Assembly: GCA_947628705.1 (NCBI GenBank)
Contig: CANRAZ010000023.1
Span: 1-37,208, forward strand
Direction of reading: 5' to 3'
DNA from: an uncultured Lachnospiraceae bacterium
Lineage (GTDB): Bacteria > Bacillota > Clostridia > Lachnospirales > Lachnospiraceae
DNA: 37,208 nucleotides
This document shows, piece after piece, positions 24,473 to 33,269 of this stretch. The notes beneath the pieces were generated by a model. That model had not been told where the DNA came from. It saw only the letters and a program-made list of their open reading frames with translations, and ran no database searches. A program made the position numbers and the translations under genes. The number at the start of each line of letters is the position of its first letter. Position 1 is the first letter of the stretch.

Positions 24473-24556
24473 TGACGAATCGGCATATTTCATCCGGCAG
24501 TAGATTTGCCGATTCCATTATTTGATGATAGATTTGCTGATTTCATATGATGATGG
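24473..24556. repeat. 28-bp tandem repeat and inverted repeat before the esterase gene
   Basis: Two clear units start at 24501 and 24529, both TAGATTTGC(C/T)GATT(C/T)CAT. Overlapping them is a perfect 9-bp inverted repeat GAATCGGCA (24477-24485) / TGCCGATTC (24507-24515). The period is 28 bp, the same as in the repeats upstream of dut, but the sequence differs. Confidence 0.6.
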
Positions 24557-24572
24557 ATTAAGGAGCAGCAAT

Positions 24573-25712
24573 ATGAAATACTCAATCAGAGAGCTTGTAA
24601 ATAAAAAACAGGCGCTTGTTCACGGCAGAACAGTAAATATTATCAACAGCAATAAAATAAGCGACCAAATTGGCGACGGAGCAGTTAATCTGTTTTGGAC
24701 CGGCTCGGCGCTTGAATTTAATGTAAAGGGTTCCGAGTTTAAGGTTACGCTTTATACTGATTACAGTATTTATGAGCAATGGGCGGCTGTCTTTGTCAAC
24801 GGAGCTTTCAGTCAGAGGATAATGCTTGAAAAGGGCTTGCAGGAGATTAAGATCTTCCGCATGATGAATCCCGAAAAGGTAAAAAACGTCAGAATCGTTA
24901 AAGAGGTTCAGGCAATGAGCGCTGACGGAGACGCCCTTTTTATCGGAGTCAGTGCGGAAACAGACGGAGAGTTTCTTGAGGTAAACGAGAGAGAGCTTAA
25001 GCTTGAGTTTATCGGAGACAGTATTACCTCGGGCGAGGGTGCGGCAGGAGCATGCGAAGAAGAGGACTGGATTTCCATGTTCTTTGCAGCGGCTAACAGC
25101 TATTCCTACATAACGGCAAAGGCTCTTGATGCTGATTACAGAGTACTTTCTCAGAGCGGCTGGGGACTTTTGTGCGGCTGGGACGGCGACCCTCACTGTA
25201 ACCTTGTGGAGCATTATACAAGGGTTTGCAGTCTTTTATGGGGTGAAAAGCAGCGTCAGTGCGGCTGCGACATGTACAATGATTTTACCGCATGGCAGCC
25301 TGATTTTGTGGTGCTCAACCTTGGAACAAATGATTGCAGCGCATTCAGCCAGCCTGAATGGCACGGTCAAAACGGAGAAAGCTTCAATCTAAGAACCGAG
25401 GCTGACGGAAGCTTTAATAAAGAAGACGTGCAGCTTTGGACAGATGCGGCGGACAGGTTCTTAAGAATAATAAGGAACAATAACCCTGATGCACATATTA
25501 TCTGGGCTTACGGAATGCTTGGAAACGGCTTTTCGCCTGTGATTCAGGGCGCAATCAAGCAGTTTACGGAGCAGACAGGAGACGGTAAAGTCTATTTTCT
25601 GGAGCTTCCGGATATTACAGCAGAAACCGTCGGTTCAAGACAGCATCCCGGAGAAAAATCACATAGAATGGCAGCCGATGCGTTGATTGCTCTGATAAAA
25701 AGTCTTATTTGA
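24573..25712 (+). CDS. CE2-like SGNH/GDSL carbohydrate esterase, cytoplasmic
   Basis: A 379-residue two-domain esterase. Residues 1-140 form a beta-rich jelly-roll-like domain (GSEFKVTLYTDYSIY...VFVNGAF), and from about 145 an SGNH hydrolase: block I FIGDSITSGEG with the catalytic Ser, block III VLNLGTNDCS with Gly/Asn, and block V with the catalytic His in RQHPGEKSH. This order is that of carbohydrate esterase family 2, which deacetylates sugars. The usual DxxH acid is absent, as in CE2 enzymes that use a Ser-His dyad. No signal peptide, so it likely works on imported acetylated oligosaccharides. AAGGAG (24560-24565) is 7 bp before ATG 24573; an upstream in-frame start at 24522 lies inside the repeats. 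Confidence 0.82.
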   Translation: MKYSIRELVNKKQALVHGRTVNIINSNKISDQIGDGAVNLFWTGSALEFNVKGSEFKVTLYTDYSIYEQWAAVFVNGAFSQRIMLEKGLQEIKIFRMMNPEKVKNVRIVKEVQAMSADGDALFIGVSAETDGEFLEVNERELKLEFIGDSITSGEGAAGACEEEDWISMFFAAANSYSYITAKALDADYRVLSQSGWGLLCGWDGDPHCNLVEHYTRVCSLLWGEKQRQCGCDMYNDFTAWQPDFVVLNLGTNDCSAFSQPEWHGQNGESFNLRTEADGSFNKEDVQLWTDAADRFLRIIRNNNPDAHIIWAYGMLGNGFSPVIQGAIKQFTEQTGDGKVYFLELPDITAETVGSRQHPGEKSHRMAADALIALIKSLI

Positions 25713-25760
25713 AAAATGATATAAAAAGGACTGTCGTTAGACAGCTCCGTATAAAACAGC

Positions 25761-25790
25761 AAAAGGCAGACGAAAAATCGTCTGCCTTTT
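25761..25790. terminator. Strong terminator closing the plus-strand run
   Basis: A perfect 13-bp stem AAAAGGCAGACGA (25761-25773) / TCGTCTGCCTTTT (25778-25790) with an AAAA loop. The A-run and T-run on both sides let it work in both directions, serving the esterase gene and also the minus-strand unit ending at 25873. Confidence 0.9.
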
Positions 25791-25872
25791 ACGTATAGAA
25801 GTGCGCAAATTTCTCCGGTAGATAAACTGAAATTTGATTTACCAGTGCAATTCACGCTTGCCAGTATCGCTG

Positions 25873-26127
25873 TTACAAGATTTTTGCTTTGGATGGTCTA
25901 TCAGAATTATACATCACCTGCACATTGCTCCCCACCGTGGGGACAGAGCCTCCGGCATTAATCCATTTTCTTTTTGTGTACGCTTTCCCATCTACAGTGT
26001 ATTCAATCTTAATGATATAAGGAAAATCAGCACCATCCAACGCGTGCATTCTCACAGGTTTTCTGTTGACCTTCATCCACCACTGTTTTGTTGCAGCAAT
26101 CACAGTCCCTGTTGTTTGCTTATCCAT
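25873..26127 (-). CDS. Small hypothetical protein (84 aa)
   Basis: I do not recognise a named family. The 84-residue product is soluble, basic and beta-rich: it starts MDKQTTGTVIAATKQWWMKV, has a YTVDGKAYTKRKWI strand pair and ends NVQVMYNSDRPSKAKIL. The layout (turn-rich strands around a VDGKxY motif followed by GSxVxVxYxxxxPxKAKI) recalls the extracytoplasmic part of DUF3592-type proteins, but there is no membrane segment. AGAGGA lies about 5 bp before the ATG on the minus strand, which together with composition supports a real gene. It lies 95 bp downstream of the ABC exporter genes and may be the last gene of that unit. Confidence 0.6.
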   Translation of the reverse strand: MDKQTTGTVIAATKQWWMKVNRKPVRMHALDGADFPYIIKIEYTVDGKAYTKRKWINAGGSVPTVGSNVQVMYNSDRPSKAKIL

Positions 26128-26222
26128 AAATATCCTCTTACCTCCAATAATAAAGAAAATTACAATTTATAACATTGCCTGTCATATCGGCAAGCCGCTT
26201 TTTGAACAGCCCTTTTTTGTAC

Positions 26223-28190
26223 TTATTCCAACTCAAATGCCCCTGTATAAAGCTGATAATAGGTTCCCTTTTCTGCAATCAGTTCATCGTGCGTGCCGCG
26301 TTCAATAATGCGTCCGTGGTCAAGAACCATTATTGCATCTGAATTCTGTACTGTTGAAAGCCTGTGTGCGATGACAAAGACGGTTCTGCCTTTCATGAGA
26401 GCGTCCATGCCCTTCTGAACCAGAGCCTCCGTACGGGTATCAATAGAAGACGTCGCTTCATCAAGTATCATTACAGGAGGGTCCGCCACTGCGGCTCTTG
26501 CGATGCTTAAAAGCTGACGCTGGCCCTGTGAAAGATTTCCGCCGTTTGAGGTCAGCATTGTGTTGTAGCCGTCCGGAAGCCTCGTGATAAAATCGTGAGC
26601 ATTGGCAAGCTTTGCAGCAGCAATACATTCCTCATCGGTAGCGTCAAGCTTTCCGTAGCGGATATTATCCATAACAGTGCCTGTAAACAGGTTAACGTCC
26701 TGCAAAACGATTCCTAAGCTTCGTCTTAAATCGCTTTTCTTTATTTTGTTTATATTAATTCCGTCGTAGCGTATTTTTCCGTCTGCTATATCGTAAAACC
26801 TGTTTATAAGGTTCGTAATCGTGGTTTTTCCTGCGCCGGTAGCTCCAACAAATGCGACCTTCTGACCTGGCTTAGCATATAGCGTGATGTTGTGAAGCAC
26901 AGGCTTGCCCTCTTCATATTCAAAGTCCACGTCAAACATTCTGACGTCGCCAGTAACCTTTGTGTAGGTGACTGTTCCGTCAGCCTGATGAGGGTGGCGC
27001 CATGCCCAGATGCCGGTTCTTTCCTTGCATTCGGTAAGGACTCCGTTTTCTTCCCTGCAATTGACAAGCGTAACATATCCTTCGTCCGTTTCAGGCTTTT
27101 CGTCAATGAGACGCATTATTCTTTCGGTTCCTGCAAGCGCCATGGCGACGGCGTTTATCTGCTGTGAAACCTGATTTATAGAGCCGGTAAACTGCTTTGT
27201 CATTCCCAGATAGCTTGCCACTACGGGAATGCTCAGAGGAGCAATAAAAGCGCCGTGGGCAAATATGTTCTGAACGGAAAGGTTTGGAATATCAAAGCCA
27301 GAACAGATCAGAAAACCGCCTGCAAAAGCCGTAACCACATAGAGAAGATTGCCGATGTTGTTCATTATTGGCCCGAATATGTTTCCAAACTTATTTGCAA
27401 GGTCGGCATCGTGGAAAAGCTGCTCGTTGAGCTTGTCAAAATCCTCCTCGGACTTTTCCTCATGGTTGAAAACCTTGACAACCTTCTGACCCTGCATCAT
27501 TTCTTCAACAAAGCCCTCGACCTTGCCGAGAGACTGCTGTTGCTTGATGAAATACTTGGCGGAATTGCCTCCGACGTAGGCGGTTACCTTAAACATTACG
27601 ATGATTCCGAGAAATACGACCACCATAAGGTCAATGCTGAAATATATCATTATGGCAATAAGCGACGTAACAGTCAGTATTGAGTTGAACATCTGAGGAA
27701 GACCCTGCGATACAAGCTGCCTGAGAGTATCAACGTCGTTTGTATAATGGCTCATTATGTCGCCGTGATTGTTCGTGTCAAAATATTTTACCGGAAGATC
27801 CTGCATTGCGCCGAACATTCTTGTACGTATCTTATGAAGGAATCCCTGCGTTACCCTTGCCATTATCTGTCCCTGAACGGTTATGGCAAGAAGACCGAGA
27901 GTGTAAAAGACAGCCATTACGATAACTGCGCTTACGATTTTGCCTTTAGAGGCGTCCCAGCCTGTTTTAAAGCCCTGCTCAATGTAGTAAGTGATTCTTT
28001 CGATATAGATTGAAGGCATTACGCCTACAAGCGCAGTAACGATTATGCAGACCATAACCGCAACAATTGCAACGGGGTAATCCTTAAATAGCATTTTAAT
28101 GATGCGGCTCATGCTTTTAAAGTTGATTTTTCCGCCGCGGGCGCTTTTAGGCATTCTTGAAGGAGCGGCATTTCTTTGTTCCTCACTCAT
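26223..28190 (-). CDS. ABC exporter half-transporter with consensus catalytic site
   Basis: A 655-residue type IV (MsbA-like) ABC half-transporter: six membrane helices (about 40-345) then the ATPase domain. Walker A GATGAGKTT near 452, signature LSQGQRQLL, Walker B ILDEATSSID near 575 with the catalytic Glu, and IAHRLST with the switch His. Between the two domains is an extra segment of about 45 residues with a conserved-looking TGIWAWRHPHQADGT. It overlaps the end of the partner gene by 8 bp. I chose ATG 28190, as AGGAGG (28199-28204) is 8 bp upstream; a GTG at 28199 lies in the ribosome site. Together the two form a heterodimeric exporter of unknown, probably drug- or lipid-like, substrate. 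Confidence 0.92.
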   Translation of the reverse strand: MSEEQRNAAPSRMPKSARGGKINFKSMSRIIKMLFKDYPVAIVAVMVCIIVTALVGVMPSIYIERITYYIEQGFKTGWDASKGKIVSAVIVMAVFYTLGLLAITVQGQIMARVTQGFLHKIRTRMFGAMQDLPVKYFDTNNHGDIMSHYTNDVDTLRQLVSQGLPQMFNSILTVTSLIAIMIYFSIDLMVVVFLGIIVMFKVTAYVGGNSAKYFIKQQQSLGKVEGFVEEMMQGQKVVKVFNHEEKSEEDFDKLNEQLFHDADLANKFGNIFGPIMNNIGNLLYVVTAFAGGFLICSGFDIPNLSVQNIFAHGAFIAPLSIPVVASYLGMTKQFTGSINQVSQQINAVAMALAGTERIMRLIDEKPETDEGYVTLVNCREENGVLTECKERTGIWAWRHPHQADGTVTYTKVTGDVRMFDVDFEYEEGKPVLHNITLYAKPGQKVAFVGATGAGKTTITNLINRFYDIADGKIRYDGININKIKKSDLRRSLGIVLQDVNLFTGTVMDNIRYGKLDATDEECIAAAKLANAHDFITRLPDGYNTMLTSNGGNLSQGQRQLLSIARAAVADPPVMILDEATSSIDTRTEALVQKGMDALMKGRTVFVIAHRLSTVQNSDAIMVLDHGRIIERGTHDELIAEKGTYYQLYTGAFELE

Positions 28191-29928
28191 TGTCTTCACC
28201 TCCTGCCTTGTTTTGAGATGTATAAACTTCCTGATAAATTTTATTTGATTTCATAAGTTCGTCATGGGTGCCTATTGCGTCAATCGAACCGTTGTGCATA
28301 ACAACTATCAAGTCTGAGTCCTGAATAGAGGCAATCCTCTGTGCAATGATAATCTTTGTAGTGTCCGGGATCTCTTCCCTGAAGGCTTTTCTGATAAAAG
28401 CGTCGGTTTTTGTATCGACAGCGGAAGTGGAGTCGTCAAGTATAAGGATTTTAGGCTTTTTCAGCAATGCGCGCGCAATGCACAGACGCTGCTTCTGACC
28501 GCCTGAAACGTTTGCTCCGCCCTGTTCGATGTAGGTATCGTATTTATCAGGGAAGGACTGAATGAATTCGTCTGCCTGAGCAAGCCGGCATATACGCTCA
28601 AGCTCGGCGTCATCGGCATTTGGATCGCCCCATCTGAGGTTTTCCTTAATAGTGCCTGAAAAAAGGACGTTTTTCTGAAGCACAACGGAAACCTGATCGC
28701 GCAAAGCCTTTATATCATATTTCCTTACGTCAACTCCGCCAACCTTGACAGAGCCGTCCGTCACATCGTAAAGTCTGGAAATAAGCTGAATAAGACTGCT
28801 CTTTCCTGAACCTGTTCCGCCGATAATACCCACGGTCTGACCGGCCTTTATATGAAGGTTAATATCTGAAAGAGCCATTTTTTCGGCCCTTTCCGAATAT
28901 CTGAAGTTTACGTTGTCAAAATCAATGCTTCCGTCGGCGACCTCAAACACAGGGTTTTCACAGTTGGAAATTGTGGTTTCTTCGTCAAGGACCTCCGTTA
29001 TACGTCTTGCCGATTCGGCAGCCATCGTAATCATGACAAAAATCATTGAGAGCATCATCAGGCTCATCAGTATCTGCATGGAGTATGTTATCATGCTGGT
29101 AAGAGAGCCTACATTAAGAACCGAACCCTTGCTGGAAATGATGATTTTTGCGGCAAAGTATGATATCAGTATCATTGACGCATACATGCAGAAGTTCATC
29201 ACAGGACCGTTTAAAGCAAGAATGGATTCTGCCTTAACAAAGCTCTTCTTAACATCTCCTGAAGCCTTTTCAAATTTATCTTTTTCATAATCCTCACGTA
29301 CAAAGCTTTTTACAACTCTGATTCCCTTTATGTTTTCCTGGACGGAATTGTTAAGGGCGTCGTACTGCTTGAAAACAGCCTTAAAAATAGGAAGCGTTTT
29401 AAAGATAATTAAGAAAAGCGCAATTGCAAGTATAGGAATTATTGCGACAAAGGTCCATGCAAGCCTGCCTCCGACCTTAAATGAAATGGAAAAGGCGAAG
29501 ATAAGCATGAGAGGACTTCTTACAGCCGTTCTTATTATCATCATGAAGGCGTTCTGAACATTGGATATATCCGTAGTAAGTCTGGTAACAAGAGAAGATG
29601 TTGAGAAGCCGTCAATGTTTTTAAATGAAAAGCCCTGAACTCTGTAAAACAGGTCTTTTCTGAGGTTCTTGGCAAAGCCTGCGGAAGCAGTAGCACAAAA
29701 CCAGCCGGACAGACATCCGAACATAAGGGAGAGCATTGCCATTACAAAAAGAAGTATTCCGTATTTTAAAATAACGGTAAGATCTGACCCCTTCTGGATT
29801 GCATTAAGGAGAGAAGCGGTAAACACAGGAATTATACATTCGCATGTCACTTCCCCAATCATCATTATCGGAGTGAGCACGGTTGCTTTTTTGTACTCAC
29901 GCAGACAGGCGGTGAGTTTTTTGATCAT
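28183..29928 (-). CDS. ABC exporter half-transporter with degenerate catalytic site
   Basis: A 581-residue MsbA-like half-transporter and the first gene of the exporter pair. Six membrane helices (about 15-300) precede the ATPase domain. Walker A GGTGSGKSS is intact (near 371), the signature is the canonical VSGGQKQRL, but Walker B reads LILDDSTSAVD (catalytic Glu replaced by Asp, near 495) and the switch motif reads IAQRIAS (His replaced by Gln, near 531). This is the known asymmetry of heterodimeric exporters such as TM287/288 and LmrCD, where this subunit holds the non-hydrolysing site. AGAGGTG precedes the ATG on the minus strand. Its stop overlaps the start of the partner gene, giving coupled synthesis in equal amounts. 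Confidence 0.92.
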   Translation of the reverse strand: MIKKLTACLREYKKATVLTPIMMIGEVTCECIIPVFTASLLNAIQKGSDLTVILKYGILLFVMAMLSLMFGCLSGWFCATASAGFAKNLRKDLFYRVQGFSFKNIDGFSTSSLVTRLTTDISNVQNAFMMIIRTAVRSPLMLIFAFSISFKVGGRLAWTFVAIIPILAIALFLIIFKTLPIFKAVFKQYDALNNSVQENIKGIRVVKSFVREDYEKDKFEKASGDVKKSFVKAESILALNGPVMNFCMYASMILISYFAAKIIISSKGSVLNVGSLTSMITYSMQILMSLMMLSMIFVMITMAAESARRITEVLDEETTISNCENPVFEVADGSIDFDNVNFRYSERAEKMALSDINLHIKAGQTVGIIGGTGSGKSSLIQLISRLYDVTDGSVKVGGVDVRKYDIKALRDQVSVVLQKNVLFSGTIKENLRWGDPNADDAELERICRLAQADEFIQSFPDKYDTYIEQGGANVSGGQKQRLCIARALLKKPKILILDDSTSAVDTKTDAFIRKAFREEIPDTTKIIIAQRIASIQDSDLIVVMHNGSIDAIGTHDELMKSNKIYQEVYTSQNKAGGEDNE

Positions 29929-30129
29929 TATAGCACCTCTTTCACTTTTTTCTTTGAATTATTAATCTTATATTATATAACACAAAATCCATAAAAAGAC
30001 AAATAAAAAAAATCTGAAAAAATATTTTTAAAGTCCTAAAAACGGGACAGACAATACAATATAATTCGGTATAGTAAAGCTTTTTAAAAGACTTAAAACG
30101 GCGGAAAAACATCAGGAGGAAATAAGATT

Positions 30130-30438
30130 ATGAAAAAGAGGGCTGTGACAAATCATGCCGAAGCAAAGGCAAAGATAGGCGAAATCTTGGCGGCGGCCGT
30201 ATCCGTGGGATTATTTTTTCTCATGTTTTCATGCAAAGCCGGAGCATTTATTGCGGCAGGCGCGTTTGGCTTGATGATAGCTGCGGCTAATGCTTCTGCA
30301 ATCGGCAGGAAAAAAAGCCGTAAGCGTGAGGCTGCGGAAACACTGACTGCGGCAGAAGAGGTAAAAAAAGAAGTAAACTTTCCTAAAAAAAGCATGGAAG
30401 AGGGGGCAAAAGCGAATTTTAACAGCTATATAGCGTAA
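30130..30438 (+). CDS. Small Ala-rich membrane protein of unknown function (102 aa)
   Basis: I do not recognise a family. The 102-residue product has a basic N-terminus (MKKRAVTNHAEAKAK), two adjacent hydrophobic segments (about 17-35 and 37-57, rich in Ala, Gly and Phe) that could form a hairpin in the membrane, then a charged Lys/Glu/Ala-rich tail of about 45 residues (RKKSRKREAAETLTAAEE) with helical, possibly coiled-coil, character in the cytoplasm. AGGAGGA (30114-30120) lies 9 bp before the ATG, a strong ribosome site that supports translation. It is followed 7 bp after its stop by a promoter for the EAL-domain protein, so the two need not be one unit. Confidence 0.6.
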   Translation: MKKRAVTNHAEAKAKIGEILAAAVSVGLFFLMFSCKAGAFIAAGAFGLMIAAANASAIGRKKSRKREAAETLTAAEEVKKEVNFPKKSMEEGAKANFNSYIA

Positions 30439-30444
30439 AATTTG

Positions 30445-30474
30445 TTGACATCGTAAGCCGTTGCATGGTAAATT
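30445..30474 (+). promoter_or_regulatory. Promoter of the sensor/EAL gene
   Basis: A perfect -35 TTGACA (30445-30450) and TAAATT (30469-30474) are 18 bp apart, giving a start near 30481. A hairpin CGCTC-TTTTTT-GAGCG lies in the leader (about 30506-30521) just upstream of the ribosome site GGAAAGG. Confidence 0.6.
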
Positions 30475-30538
30475 CTAAGTGTATATTGTTGTCTGGGATT
30501 TGCATCGCTCTTTTTTGAGCGGCCGGAAAGGTGATGGC

Positions 30539-33250
30539 ATGGTTTGCGGTAAGAAGGTAATTGGAATCTGCATTACAAAGGTGCATGACAGAACCAGAGC
30601 TGATTTTGTGAGCTGGCTTCATGCAGAGTGTGAGAACCACGGTTTTAAACTCATGGTTTTTAACAGTGTCGTTGATTTTTACAATAATGATGCCTACGAT
30701 GAAGGCGCAAAACAAATCTACAGGACGGTAAACTACGGTTTAATCGATGCTTTAATAATTTATGCCGACAGCTTTTGCACGAAAAGCATATGCAAAGAGA
30801 TAATTGAGGACGCAAAAGCTCATTCTATTCCTGTTACGGTCATCGGCGATATTGGCGAATTCGCCGACGGCTGCTGTTTTATTTTAAGAGAGTACAGGCA
30901 GGCCTATAAAGAAGTTATCAATCACCTTATAAATGAACACGGATACACTGATACCTGCTTTATAGCAGGCAGAACTGAGGACGATTTTGACTCTCAAATC
31001 AGAATACAGTGTTATAAAGAGGTTTTGGAAGAAAATAATCTTGCTTATTCAGACGACCTTATTTACTACGGAGAGTATTGGAGCGGCCCTGCCAAAAAAG
31101 CGGTAGAGGACATGGTGAAGGCCAAGGGACGTCCTCCACAGGCAATAATCTGTGCTAACGATTTCATGGCTATTTCCGTATGCGAGAAGCTCCATGAGCT
31201 TGGCTACAGTGTTCCGAATGATGTTGCAGTTACCGGCTTTGACGGTGTTCCTGACGCCGAGTATTTTAATCCAAAGCTTACGACCTGTAAGGCCGACGCC
31301 GAGGAGCTTGCCAAGCTGTGTATTGCCAAGGCGGAAGAAGCATTCGGCGGCAGATCCATTGACGGCATTGAAAATCAAAAATATGTTCCGATAATAGGTG
31401 CGTCGTGCGGCTGCAGCTCAAGCTCAGATGTTCACCGAAGCGATGCCTCCCATCTTTTTCACATGATTCAGGACATGGAAAACCATGAAAGCCACATCTA
31501 CGCATGGATGGACAAGCTTGTGGAAAGCGCTGACATCAGTGAGATGAGTGAGAAGCTTTCTCAGTGTATTCTGCCTGAATCCTACATTTGCCTTAAATCA
31601 AATTTTATTACATCGGCGTTTACTCAGGAACTTTACGGAGAGAATGCGCAGCCGTCAGATAGGCTGGTTGTAATTCCGCAGAAGGACGATAAAAGCATAG
31701 ATATGTTTTCGGAAATAAGCGCGGAAAGCATTATTCCTGAACTTGACGAATGGGCCGAGGACGGTACCGCCTACATTTTAAGCGCTGTTTTTGTCGGCGC
31801 TGAGTGCTGCGGCTACTATGCCTTAAAGACGCAGGCGCTTGAGTACTGCGCGCATCAGATGAACAGGATTTCAAAGACAATAAACATTGCCATGAATTCT
31901 GCTCTTAATCATCTTAGGCAGAAGCTGATGAGACGCAGTATTGAAAACGCTTCTTTTATCAATCCTGTTACAGAGCTTCCTAATCTAAGAGGAGCAAACA
32001 AGTGGTTTGAAGACTTTTCAGCTGACGAAAACAATAAAAAGAAGGTGCTCGCCGTTTCTATTTATTCAATGCCGAAGTACAAGTATATTTATGAAAATTA
32101 CGGAATCAAGGACATTGAAGAGGTTCTCTGCTTTGTCGCTGAAACCTTAAAGCTTGCTAATACCACGGACTGCTTTATTGCGCATGTATCTGAAAATGAA
32201 TTTATAATCGTAAATTATTTTGATGACGGAAAGGATATCAGCCGTGTTATTAACAGCGCGACCTCTGTTTTCTTTTCTAATATTGAAAATTATAACAGCA
32301 GCAGCAACAAGGAGTATTTTATTGAGATAAATTGCGGTTGTACCGTGGTAAATCCGGGCTGGACGGGAGATCTTTCCCTCTACACAAAGCTGGCGAGCAT
32401 TGAGATGTATGCCAGTAGAATAAAAAACGGCATGGGAGCGGCTGTTAAAGAGGAGGGCAGGCAGAATGATTTCTATTCACTGCTTAACGCTTTGATTGAA
32501 CGCAACCTGTTCGTGTATCATTTCCAGCCGATAGTAAATGCGAAAAACGGAGATATCTATGCCTATGAGGCTCTTATGAGGACAGACCCAAGCATCGGTC
32601 TTAAGCCTGTGCAGGTTCTGGAAACGGCAAAGTCCTACAACAGGCTTTACGAAATCGAAAGGGCGACCATGTGTAATGCAATGGAACGCTATGCTAACGA
32701 TTTTGAAGCCTTTAACAAGCGTAAGATATTTATTAATTCAATACCGGGCTATTTCTTAAAGGGCAGCGATATCGATGCGCTGAAGGAGAGGTATGCCCGT
32801 TTCAGACAGTATTTTGTTTTTGAGATAACAGAGCAGGACAGCATCTCCGATGAGGAGCTTAAGAAGATAAAAAGCTTTGGAGGCAGTCAGGGCGAGACGC
32901 AGATTGCAATTGACGATTACGGAACAGGCCATTCAAACATTGTAAATCTTCTCAGGTATGAGCCTCAGTTTATTAAGATCGACAGGTTCCTTATTGAAAA
33001 GATAGAAAAAGACGAGAACAAACAGATGCTCGTAAGAAACACCATAGAATTTGCAAAGCTGAACGGGATAAAGGTGCTTGCAGAGGGCGTTGAGACCTAT
33101 GATGAGATGAAAACCGTAATTAATTTCGGAGTCGATTATATTCAGGGCTTCTACACAGGCGTGCCTGAATATAACCCTGTCAATCAAATTTCAGACGAAA
33201 TAAAACAGGAGATTAAGAATGCTAATCCCCTGTTTGCGAATAATGCTTAA
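30539..33250 (+). CDS. Sugar-binding-like sensor / degenerate GGDEF / EAL c-di-GMP phosphodiesterase
   Basis: A 903-residue soluble protein with no signal peptide or membrane segment. Residues 1 to about 290 resemble the LacI/periplasmic-binding-protein sensor fold (KKVIGICIT start, IICANDFMAISVCEKLHELG, VTGFDGVPDAEYF) but with no DNA-binding helix-turn-helix. A Cys/Ser stretch (GASCGCSSSS) and a helical linker lead to an unassigned, GAF-like-sized region, then a GGDEF domain (about 474-635) whose active-site motif is SENEF, so cyclase activity is probably lost. The EAL domain (about 654-890) is intact: YEALMR, INSIP, EITEQD, IDDYGTGHS, IKIDRFLIE, LAEGVET and QGFYTG. Likely a ligand-controlled c-di-GMP-degrading enzyme. 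ATG 30539 is 7 bp after GGAAAGG; a GTG at 30479 precedes the transcription start. Confidence 0.88.
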   Translation: MVCGKKVIGICITKVHDRTRADFVSWLHAECENHGFKLMVFNSVVDFYNNDAYDEGAKQIYRTVNYGLIDALIIYADSFCTKSICKEIIEDAKAHSIPVTVIGDIGEFADGCCFILREYRQAYKEVINHLINEHGYTDTCFIAGRTEDDFDSQIRIQCYKEVLEENNLAYSDDLIYYGEYWSGPAKKAVEDMVKAKGRPPQAIICANDFMAISVCEKLHELGYSVPNDVAVTGFDGVPDAEYFNPKLTTCKADAEELAKLCIAKAEEAFGGRSIDGIENQKYVPIIGASCGCSSSSDVHRSDASHLFHMIQDMENHESHIYAWMDKLVESADISEMSEKLSQCILPESYICLKSNFITSAFTQELYGENAQPSDRLVVIPQKDDKSIDMFSEISAESIIPELDEWAEDGTAYILSAVFVGAECCGYYALKTQALEYCAHQMNRISKTINIAMNSALNHLRQKLMRRSIENASFINPVTELPNLRGANKWFEDFSADENNKKKVLAVSIYSMPKYKYIYENYGIKDIEEVLCFVAETLKLANTTDCFIAHVSENEFIIVNYFDDGKDISRVINSATSVFFSNIENYNSSSNKEYFIEINCGCTVVNPGWTGDLSLYTKLASIEMYASRIKNGMGAAVKEEGRQNDFYSLLNALIERNLFVYHFQPIVNAKNGDIYAYEALMRTDPSIGLKPVQVLETAKSYNRLYEIERATMCNAMERYANDFEAFNKRKIFINSIPGYFLKGSDIDALKERYARFRQYFVFEITEQDSISDEELKKIKSFGGSQGETQIAIDDYGTGHSNIVNLLRYEPQFIKIDRFLIEKIEKDENKQMLVRNTIEFAKLNGIKVLAEGVETYDEMKTVINFGVDYIQGFYTGVPEYNPVNQISDEIKQEIKNANPLFANNA

Positions 33251-33269
33251 TTCAGCGGCAGATCGGATT

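Noticed and set aside
24582..25214. 210-codon minus-strand open frame opposite the esterase
   Set aside because: It lies wholly inside a well-supported gene, has no family motif and a Cys/Ser/Arg-rich shadow composition.
27255..27683. 142-codon plus-strand open frame opposite the ABC exporter
   Set aside because: Antisense shadow of the membrane domain, with no plausible start signal.
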